Part shown: piece after piece, positions 57,576 through 64,000 of the stretch
Layout of the letters: every line of letters begins with the position of its first letter
Numbering within the stretch: position 1 is the first letter of the stretch
Assembly (NCBI RefSeq): GCF_025244685.1
Contig: NZ_CP104202.1
Span: 248,322 to 312,321 of the forward strand
Length of the DNA: 64,000 nucleotides
Direction of reading: 5' to 3'
Source: Chlorobaculum sp. MV4-Y
Lineage (GTDB): Bacteria; Bacteroidota; Chlorobiia; Chlorobiales; Chlorobiaceae
Made by a program: the position numbers and the translations under genes
The notes under the pieces: model-generated
Database searches by the model: none
The model's input: the letters and a program-made list of their open reading frames with translations, nothing else
What the model was told of the DNA's origin: nothing

Positions 57576-59852
57576 ATGCAGGTCGCTAACCTTTTATTTT
57601 CAGAAGCGTTGACAGATTTTCTTCAGGGCCTCAATGAGGTTCAGCGACAGGCCGTGCTCGCGACCGAAGGCCCCGTGATGGTGCTTGCGGGCGCGGGGTC
57701 GGGCAAGACGCGCGTCATTACCTACCGCATCGCGCACCTCATCCGCAACGTCCGGGTTTCGCCTCAGAACATCCTCGCTCTCACCTTTACCAACAAGGCG
57801 GCGGGCGAGATGCGCCAGCGTATCGACGGCATTCTCGAACGGGGCAGCGCCTCCAGCCTCTGGATCGGCACCTTCCACTCGGTGTTCGCGCGGCTCTTGC
57901 GCAGTTACATCCACCTGATCGGCTACGACCGCAACTTCTCGATCTTCGACGCCGATGACAGCAAGAGCCTCATCAAGCAGTGCATGAAGGAGCTGAACCT
58001 GTCGCCCGAAACGCTGCCGGCGAACCTTGTGCACTCGGCTATCAGCAAGGCCAAGAACAGCTTTGTGTTGCCGCCGGAGTTCCACCGCAAGGCGATCGAC
58101 GACCAGTCGCAGAAGATTTCGCTGGTCTATGAGCGCTACGTCCACAAGCTCCGCGAAAACAACGCGCTCGATTTCGACGACCTGCTCATCAAGCCCATCG
58201 AGCTGTTCACCGAGCATCCGCCCGTCCTCGAACAGTTGCAGGATTACTTCAAATACCTGCTCATCGACGAGTACCAGGACACCAACCGTGTGCAGTACCT
58301 CGTGGCGAAGATGCTCGCGGGCAAGCATCGCAACATCTTCGTGGTGGGTGACGACGCGCAGTCGATCTACTCGTGGCGCGGGGCGGACATCTCGAACATG
58401 CTCAACTTCAACGACGATTACGGCGACGCGCAGCTTTTCAAGCTGGTCGATAACTATCGCAGCACCAAGACGATTCTCGACGCGGCCAACAGCGTCATCA
58501 GCCGCAATACGCGCCAGATCAAGAAGGAGCTGGTGGCCAACGCGGGCACGGGCGAGCCGATCACGCTCATCGAGGCGTTCAACGAAAAGCGTGAGGCCGA
58601 AAAGATCGCCGAGCATATCAACTCAATCCGGTTGTCGAAGGGCGCGCAGTACCGCTCGTTCGCGGTCTTTTACCGCACCAACGCCCAGTCGCGCGTGATC
58701 GAGGATATGATGCGGCAGAACCGCATTCCCTACAAGATTTTCGGCAGCGTGTCGTTCTACAAGCGCAAGGAGATCAAGGACGCCGTGGCCTACATGCGGC
58801 TCGTGCTGAACGACCGCGACAGCGAGTCGCTTTTGCGGGTCATCAACTTTCCGCCGCGCAAGATCGGCGACGTGAGCATCAACAAGCTCAAGGAGTTCGC
58901 CGAGGAGCGGAACATTTCGCTCTACGAAGCGGTGAAGCGCGCGGGTGAGGGGGGATTCCAGGCGCGGCTGGTGAACGCGCTGACGCAGTTTGCCGATCTC
59001 ATCGAGGCGATGCGCCAGCAGGCCGAAGCGGGCACGGCCTACGACGTGCTCTCGATGCTCTACGACACGACCGGCCTGCTCTCGCTGCTCAAGGAGGAGA
59101 ATACGCCCGAAGCGCTGGCGCGGCACGAGAACCTTCAGGAGCTGCTCTCGATGACGCGTGACTTCGCCGACCACAATCCCAATTCGGCCACGCTTGGCGA
59201 CTTCCTTTCGACCATTTCGCTTGCGTCGGATTACGACGAGACGCAGGAGTCGGACAACTACGTCTCGCTCATGACGGTGCACGCGGCAAAAGGTCTTGAA
59301 TTTCCGGTGGTGTTCGTCACCGGCATGGAGGAGAAGCTCTTTCCGCTCAACAGCTACGAGCCGAGCGAACTTGAGGAGGAGCGGCGGCTGTTTTACGTGG
59401 CGATCACCCGCGCGCGCGAAAAGCTGTTTCTCTCGTGGGCTCAGAGCCGCTACATGTACGGCCAGCCGCAGATGTGCCTGCGCTCGACCTTCATCAACGA
59501 AATCGATCCGGATATCATCGTCACCGAAGGGGGGCGCAAGCTCTCCGAAAGCCCGAAAAAGGTCGCTGCGACGGCAATGGCCGGACGCCCGGTCTTCGGC
59601 TCCTCGCTGAGGCCTCAGCCGGGCAGCCCGGCGGCAAAGGTGCCGACCGTCAAACCCGCCGGATCGGCGCGCCCCACCGGCGCGGCCAAAAGCGAGTACC
59701 GGCCCGGCACCAGAGTGCAGCACGCCATTTTCGGCCCCGGCACGGTGCTCGATGTGCAGGGCAGCGGTGCGAAGCAGAAGGTCAAGATCAACTTCCGCAC
59801 CGCCGGAGAAAAAACGCTGATGGTGCAGTACGCCAATCTGAAGATCGTGTGA
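57576..59852 (+). CDS. pcrA: UvrD/PcrA/Rep-family DNA helicase
   Basis: Superfamily 1 3'-5' helicase of DNA repair and replication, 758 residues. Motif Q/I reads LNEVQRQAVL and AGAGSGKTRVITYR. Motif II is LLIDEYQDTN, motif III is VVGDDAQSIYSWRGAD, motif V is VHAAKGLEFPVVF and motif VI is RLFYVAITRAREKLFLS. A C-terminal PcrA-like tail with a Gly/Lys/Val domain (RVQHAIFGPGTVLDVQGSG) is present. The start at 57576 leaves a short non-conserved leader before LNEVQRQ. Confidence 0.95.
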   Translation: MQVANLLFSEALTDFLQGLNEVQRQAVLATEGPVMVLAGAGSGKTRVITYRIAHLIRNVRVSPQNILALTFTNKAAGEMRQRIDGILERGSASSLWIGTFHSVFARLLRSYIHLIGYDRNFSIFDADDSKSLIKQCMKELNLSPETLPANLVHSAISKAKNSFVLPPEFHRKAIDDQSQKISLVYERYVHKLRENNALDFDDLLIKPIELFTEHPPVLEQLQDYFKYLLIDEYQDTNRVQYLVAKMLAGKHRNIFVVGDDAQSIYSWRGADISNMLNFNDDYGDAQLFKLVDNYRSTKTILDAANSVISRNTRQIKKELVANAGTGEPITLIEAFNEKREAEKIAEHINSIRLSKGAQYRSFAVFYRTNAQSRVIEDMMRQNRIPYKIFGSVSFYKRKEIKDAVAYMRLVLNDRDSESLLRVINFPPRKIGDVSINKLKEFAEERNISLYEAVKRAGEGGFQARLVNALTQFADLIEAMRQQAEAGTAYDVLSMLYDTTGLLSLLKEENTPEALARHENLQELLSMTRDFADHNPNSATLGDFLSTISLASDYDETQESDNYVSLMTVHAAKGLEFPVVFVTGMEEKLFPLNSYEPSELEEERRLFYVAITRAREKLFLSWAQSRYMYGQPQMCLRSTFINEIDPDIIVTEGGRKLSESPKKVAATAMAGRPVFGSSLRPQPGSPAAKVPTVKPAGSARPTGAAKSEYRPGTRVQHAIFGPGTVLDVQGSGAKQKVKINFRTAGEKTLMVQYANLKIV

Positions 59853-59869
59853 TGAAAGCAGCCTGACGG

Positions 59870-59908
59870 GATGCTTCGCTCTGCTCAGCATGACAGAAGC
59901 GCAGCATC
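59870..59908. repeat. Imperfect palindromic intergenic element
   Basis: GATGCTTCGC (59870-59879) and GCGCAGCATC (59899-59908) form arms with nine of ten bases paired, around CTCAGCATGACA. This looks like a widespread intergenic sequence (GCTTCGCTC-GCTCAGCATGACA) found between genes in many genomes. It fills the gap between the convergent pcrA and the restriction gene and may act as a terminator. Confidence 0.45.
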
Positions 59909-59942
59909 CGGGAGTGACGGAGGGCTAAGGCTTGATAACAGC

Positions 59943-60686
59943 TTACGCCTGTCCTGCTGCTGATGAATTGAAGCGCACCAGCTTCGGCCAGTCTATGGCT
60001 CCCTTGCTGTCGCAATACTTATTGCCGAACTCCAGTGTAAACCGGTTGAGCATCTGGACGTAGGATTGCTGGAACGCTTCGTTTTTCTCCTGCGCCTTGT
60101 GGCCGAGAGGTTCGATGATTTGGGTATAAAGTTCGGTTTCTCCCGAAATGAAGGCCCAGAAATCCTGCCCGCAATATTTGAAATAGTCACCTTTGTCAGG
60201 ATTTCTGTCTTGACCGTAACAGCATCCATTGACTGCAACCACCTGTATCCCGGAATTGCTCGTGCGAAGCGTTCTTTTCGCAGACCGGAAATTATCGGTC
60301 ATTTTCTTGATCTGGCCGCTGTTACCCCAGTTGGGGCCTGATTTGATACTCACAATGTAGCGGCTGTTATCCCGGTCGAATTCGAGGTCGATGCCTGGAA
60401 TGCCTGATTTCCATCCACGAAAAACCTTCTCATTGATGAAGATAGCCAACCCTTCAAGCCAGTCTCCGAAAACAGTCTCTTCGTTCGAGGAAATGTGGGC
60501 ATCGACCAGTCCCCTAACGATCTGTTCAGCGGTTTGCATGTGCTTGGCCTTGAACAGGTAAGGGTTCTTCCGTTTCAGTACTGTCGAAAGGCGCAGGCTG
60601 TCGAGGCTGGCGATTCTTTTCTGGTGAAAGAGGCCGATGTTTTCTTCAACGTAGTTCGATACGTCGCCGAGGTTCAGTTGGGGCAT
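59943..60686 (-). CDS. Type II restriction endonuclease (PmeII-like)
   Basis: The 247-residue protein resembles the PmeII family of type II enzymes. It shows VLKRKNPYLFKAKHMQTAEQ, SSNEETVFGDWLEGLAIFIN and YIVSIKSGPNWGNSGQIKKM. The last holds an Asp/Glu-x-Lys nuclease core in DLEFDRDNSRYIVSIKSG. I start it at 60686 (MPQLNLGDVSNYVEENIGLF). Its start overlaps the end of the methyltransferase gene by 41 bases, so both are in one operon and expressed together. The recognition sequence is unknown. Confidence 0.8.
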   Translation of the reverse strand: MPQLNLGDVSNYVEENIGLFHQKRIASLDSLRLSTVLKRKNPYLFKAKHMQTAEQIVRGLVDAHISSNEETVFGDWLEGLAIFINEKVFRGWKSGIPGIDLEFDRDNSRYIVSIKSGPNWGNSGQIKKMTDNFRSAKRTLRTSNSGIQVVAVNGCCYGQDRNPDKGDYFKYCGQDFWAFISGETELYTQIIEPLGHKAQEKNEAFQQSYVQMLNRFTLEFGNKYCDSKGAIDWPKLVRFNSSAAGQA

Positions 60687-61526
60687 AACTGTCCTTTTTA
60701 TCAAGCAGATAGAGTTCCACCGGCTTGAGTTCCTGTTCAACCATCTCGTGATACTCCGGCATGATTTCGATGCCGATGGAGTTGCGTTTCATCCGCTGGG
60801 CGACGAAATTTGTGGTGCCGGAACCCATGAAGGGGTCGAGCACGGTGTCGCCCTCTTTCGTGAAGAGTTTGATGAACCACTCCGGCAATCCTTCGGGAAA
60901 GGCCGCACTGTGGTTTTTGTTATTACACTCGGTGGCAAGGTGCAGCACATTGGTCGGGTAGGCCATTTCGCGCTGAAGCCAGTTGGAGATGTTTTTGCCA
61001 AAGCCGCTCCCGACTTTCGATTCGTCGCGCGTCTTGTCTGTCTCGCTGAGATTTTTCAGGCGCGTTTTTGACCAGTTGCCCATTGGTACCATGACCGCTT
61101 CCTGATTCATGTAAAAGTGCCGATTCTTGTTGAACTGAATAAGCCGCTCCCACGAATCCCTGAATCGGTTGGGCCATTTGCCGGGGTAGCAGTTTTTTTG
61201 TGCCAGATGAACTCTTCTGTCCAGAGCCATGCCTGCTGTCTTCGCATTTCGAGGATCAACTCCATCACATATGTGCTGCGTTCGCCGTTGACCACTTTCT
61301 CCTTGATATTAAGGATGAAGGTTCCTGTGGGCTTGAGCACCCTTTTCAGCTCTGCTGCTATCGGCAGGAACCATTCAACGTAGTCATCGGGATGGATGCC
61401 GCCATAGGTTTTTTTTCGCTGGTCGGCATAGGGCGGTGAGGTGAAGACGAGATCCACCGAATCGTCTGGCAGCGTTTTCAGAACTTCTTTGCAGTCGCCA
61501 AGAAGAATGTCGGTCTTGATTTCCAT
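60646..61526 (-). CDS. DNA methyltransferase of the restriction system (frameshifted)
   Basis: Modification partner of the nuclease downstream. It begins MEIKTDILLGDCKEVLKTLP and has motif IV as FTSPPYADQR (S-P-P-Y, typical of N4-cytosine or N6-adenine beta-class enzymes) and the SAM-binding motif I near the end (VLDPFMGSGTTNFVAQ). The frame breaks at a 7-T run (61193-61199). One added base restores FIWHKKNCYPGKWPNRFRDS. Since the nuclease is intact, a truly dead methylase would be lethal, which supports a sequence error. Corrected length is about 293 residues. Confidence 0.87.
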
Positions 61527-61759
61527 TGAAAAACAGGCATGAAAAGATTGCTTGGGTGTATCACTGGCTTTCGGGCCGGACTCTCTTAAACTAACACTTT
61601 TCTCCGTTTCTCTCATACCGCCGGTCAATCTGTGATGCAACGGTGTTACGCCGTTGCCGCCTTCTTCTATATTTCCGTAATAATTGTAATTTTAAGCTAT
61701 TGGCATCCAGTCCCGTGGCTTTTGACTGGCAACGGGAGGGCATTAAACAAACGCATTGC

Positions 61760-62809
61760 ATGAAGATCCTTTTTGGCGTTCAGGGAACAGGGAATGGCCA
61801 TATCAGCAGAAGCAGGGAGCTGGTCAGAAAGCTCAAGGAGGATGGTCATGAGGTTCAGGTCATCATCAGCGGCAGAAAGGAGGAGGAGCTTCGCGAGATA
61901 GAGGTGTTCGCTCCCTACAAGGTGCTCAAGGGCTTCACCCTGGTGACGCGCCGTGGCAAGATGAGTTACATGGAGACCATGTTCCAGCTCGATTTTGTCA
62001 GTCTTTGGGCCGATGTTCTGTCGCTTGATACCACGTGTGTCGATCTGGTGATCACCGATTTCGAGCCGGTCACTTCGATGGCTGCCCGGCTCAAAGGGAT
62101 CGTGAGTGTCGGGTTTGGTCACCAGTACGCATTTCCTTTCCATATCCCCATCGCGCGCGGTAACCTCTTCGAAAAGTACACTCTGCTCAATTTCGCTCCG
62201 GCCCGCTACAACGCCGGATTGCACTGGGACCATTTTAATCAGCCAATCTTTCCGCCGGTTATTCCCCAAACGCTTTACAATGCCGTCTGGCCAGAGGAGG
62301 ATCCGCAGAAGATTCTGGTTTACCTGCCTTTCGAGGAGGTCGAGGACATCGAAGCGTTTCTCCGCCCGTTCGATGCGTACCGCTTTTTTATTTACGGCAA
62401 GGTCAAAGAGGATCGCGATGATGCTCATCTCTGCTTCCGGGGCTATTCGCGGGAGGGGTTCCTGCGCGACCTCATGGAGTGCTCCGGGGTGGTTTGCAAC
62501 GCGGGTTTCGAGCTGCCGGGCGAGGCGTTGCATCTCGGCAAGAAGATGCTGCTCCGTCCGCTCGACGGCCAGATCGAGCAGGAGTCCAACGCGCTGGCAA
62601 TGGTGCAGCTCGGCTATGGCATGTCGATGCACACGCTTGATGGCGAGCTGCTCAAAGAGTGGCTCGCCATGCCGCCGGGCAAGCCGCTTAACTATTCGAG
62701 GACGGTCGATTACATTGCCGAATGGATCGCCTCTGGCAGATGGAACGATCTGCGCGTCTTTACCGATGCCGCATGGAAGGATCACTGTTGCGAGGGGTCG
62801 AAATCATGA
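61760..62809 (+). CDS. MurG-like (GT28-type) glycosyltransferase
   Basis: A 349-residue GT-B protein. The N-terminus MKILFGVQGTGNGHISRSRE has the glycine-rich GTGNGH motif of the MurG/MGDG-synthase type. The C-terminal donor-binding site is VVCNAGFELPGEALHLGKKM, with the E and the GEAL typical of UDP-sugar binding. Its acceptor is unknown; glycolipid synthesis is possible. ATG 61760 was chosen because the motif starts there. The stop overlaps the nitroreductase start by four bases (ATGA). Confidence 0.85.
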   Translation: MKILFGVQGTGNGHISRSRELVRKLKEDGHEVQVIISGRKEEELREIEVFAPYKVLKGFTLVTRRGKMSYMETMFQLDFVSLWADVLSLDTTCVDLVITDFEPVTSMAARLKGIVSVGFGHQYAFPFHIPIARGNLFEKYTLLNFAPARYNAGLHWDHFNQPIFPPVIPQTLYNAVWPEEDPQKILVYLPFEEVEDIEAFLRPFDAYRFFIYGKVKEDRDDAHLCFRGYSREGFLRDLMECSGVVCNAGFELPGEALHLGKKMLLRPLDGQIEQESNALAMVQLGYGMSMHTLDGELLKEWLAMPPGKPLNYSRTVDYIAEWIASGRWNDLRVFTDAAWKDHCCEGSKS

Positions 62810-63402
62810 AGCTCAGGGAACTGGTGACCCGGAGCCGCAGCATCCGGCGGTTCGACGAGCATGTCGCCGTGAATGATGCAACGCTTCGCGATCTGGTCGA
62901 GCTGGTCTGCTATACGCCGTCCGCGGCCAACAGGCAGTTGTTGCGGTTTTTGCCGGTTACAGGCGCTGATATGCTCGACAAGCTTTTCCCTTGCCTGAAG
63001 TGGGCGGGTTATCTCGATGAGTGGCTGGGGCCCGAGCCGGGCGAGCGTCCCACCGCCGGGCTGGTCATGCTGTGCCGGAACGAAGATGCAGCGGGCACTG
63101 CCTGCGACAGCGGCATTGCCGCGCAGACCATCATGCTCGGCGCGGCGGAGAAGGAGCTGGGTGGCTGCATCGTTGCCGCCATCGATCGGGAACGGCTCAT
63201 GGCGTCGCTCGGCATTCCCGACACATGGACGGTGCTTCTTGTGATCGCGCTCGGCAAGCCCGCCGAGACGGTGGTGATCAACCAGATCGAGCCGGGTGAC
63301 GATATTCGCTACTGGCGCGACAAATACGGTATTCACCATGTGCCGAAGCGGCAGGTCGATGAATTGCTGGTGACGGCGGAGCAGTTTCGTGAACGCGGGT
63401 AA
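62806..63402 (+). CDS. Nitroreductase-family FMN protein
   Basis: A 198-residue member of the nitroreductase superfamily. It has SRSIRRFDEHVAV at the start and CDSGIAAQTIMLGAAEKELG, with the conserved FMN-contacting residues. The ATG at 62806 overlaps the glycosyltransferase stop (62807-62809), so translation is coupled. The substrate is unknown. Confidence 0.87.
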   Translation: MKLRELVTRSRSIRRFDEHVAVNDATLRDLVELVCYTPSAANRQLLRFLPVTGADMLDKLFPCLKWAGYLDEWLGPEPGERPTAGLVMLCRNEDAAGTACDSGIAAQTIMLGAAEKELGGCIVAAIDRERLMASLGIPDTWTVLLVIALGKPAETVVINQIEPGDDIRYWRDKYGIHHVPKRQVDELLVTAEQFRERG

Positions 63403-63411
63403 GTCCGGAGT

Positions 63412-63996
63412 ATGATAAAAGTTGAAGATATTCTGCGCGCCTACCGGCACGGCTTTTTTCCGATGGCCGACTCTCGCGAGGGGACGGTGAGCTGGTGCCA
63501 GCCCTACCAGCGCGCGCTGGTGCCGCTCGACAGTTTTCGCCCGTCGCGAAGCCTCCGGCGCGTCATTGGCGAAAAGCGTTTTACCATCAAAATCAACTCA
63601 GCCTTCGAGCAGGTGATCCGTGCCTGCTCGCAGCCTCGTTCAACCGAACAGGAGACCTGGCTTTCGGAGGAGATTATCGAGGTGTTTCTCAAGCTGCACC
63701 GTCTAGGCCTGGCGCACAGCGTCGAGAGCTGGCAGAACGGCGAGCTTGCCGGAGGGCTCTACGGCATGACGATGGGCGGAGCATTTTTTGGCGAGTCGAT
63801 GTTTTTCGTTCGTCCCAACGCCTCGAAAGTCGCCTTCGCCTGGCTGGTGGCGCACCTCAGGCGGAAGGGGTACCTCTTGCTCGACGCGCAGATCATGAAC
63901 CCTCACCTTGCGAGTCTCGGCGCAATTGAAATCCCTCACGAAGAGTACATGGTGCAGCTCGAACACGCGCTTGGGAAAAAGATTTCGTTTTTCTGA
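63412..63996 (+). CDS. aat: Leucyl/phenylalanyl-tRNA--protein transferase
   Basis: Aat puts Leu or Phe on proteins with N-terminal Arg or Lys and so marks them for ClpAP degradation (N-end rule). The 194-residue product starts MIKVEDILRAYRHGFFPMAD. The active-site region GGLYGMTMGGAFFGESMFF and the segment ASKVAFAWLVAHLRRKGY are present. It comes 9 bases after the nitroreductase gene. Confidence 0.94.
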   Translation: MIKVEDILRAYRHGFFPMADSREGTVSWCQPYQRALVPLDSFRPSRSLRRVIGEKRFTIKINSAFEQVIRACSQPRSTEQETWLSEEIIEVFLKLHRLGLAHSVESWQNGELAGGLYGMTMGGAFFGESMFFVRPNASKVAFAWLVAHLRRKGYLLLDAQIMNPHLASLGAIEIPHEEYMVQLEHALGKKISFF

Positions 63997-64000
63997 AAAA

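Noticed and set aside
1..61526. Programmed frameshifting or transcriptional slippage as the reason for the broken genes
   Set aside because: The breaks sit in short runs of 4-7 A/T in unrelated genes without the expected slippery heptamers or stimulators, and all need the same one-base insertion. A technical cause is simpler.
1..64000. CRISPR array, rRNA operon, prophage or transposon
   Set aside because: No regularly spaced repeats, rRNA sequence, transposase, integrase or phage structural genes were seen on either strand.

Overview
The window looks like a chromosomal segment of a green sulfur bacterium (Chlorobi), most likely Chlorobaculum and close to C. tepidum. The reasons are a Rieske/cytochrome b pair (petC-petB) with no cytochrome c1 gene beside it, a crtC-type carotenoid hydratase directly upstream of that pair, a CrtU-type carotenoid desaturase/aromatase with a Rieske domain inserted in it, and a moderately GC-rich composition. 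The species call rests on gene content recalled from the group, not on a search.

Layout. 1-11.1 kb: era (cut by the window edge), rodA, a coiled-coil DNA-binding-like protein, mtaB, apt, nhaD, an HU protein, a TauE-like protein, ftsH, gltX and tRNA-Phe. 11.5-18.3 kb: crtC, petC, petB and a very large GH13 glycosidase. 18.5-23.5 kb: the dTDP-rhamnose genes rfbA-C-D-B plus manC for GDP-mannose. 23.7-31.4 kb: a small chlorosome-protein-like gene, ileS, a DksA-like gene, purF, a membrane protein, tRNA-Ala and ftsX. 31.4-40 kb: a reverse-strand run purN-queE-GT2-nfo, then purH, a DUF456 protein, queG and crtU. 40-47 kb: a reverse-strand lipid-transport operon (mlaE-F-D plus a serine hydrolase), a PHP phosphoesterase, uppP, rdgB and pdxJ. 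47.3-48.9 kb: a small accessory island with an AbrB-Doc toxin-antitoxin pair and, on the other strand, a HEPN-like protein overlapping a small membrane protein. 49.3-57.4 kb: mutS2, pgsA-pgpA, dxs, a YjbQ protein, a second GH13 enzyme and a pterin dehydratase. 57.5-64 kb: a PcrA/UvrD helicase, a type II restriction-modification pair, a MurG-like glycosyltransferase, a nitroreductase and aat.

The most striking overall signal is that eleven genes, including essential ones (era, ftsH, pgsA), are each broken by exactly one missing base, always in an A or T run of 4-7, and always repaired by adding one base. This pattern fits homopolymer under-calling in the assembly far better than real gene decay. 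I therefore annotate these genes across the break and do not call them pseudogenes. One of them, a small membrane protein at about 48 kb, only becomes visible after this correction.

Functional links: three genes serve tRNA modification (mtaB, queE, queG); purF, purN and purH belong to purine synthesis; apt salvages adenine; pgsA and pgpA are consecutive steps to phosphatidylglycerol; dxs feeds isoprenoid and carotenoid synthesis, where crtC and crtU act. The best candidate for an undescribed system is the HEPN-like/membrane-protein gene pair next to the Doc module. No CRISPR array, rRNA operon, transposase or phage genes were seen.
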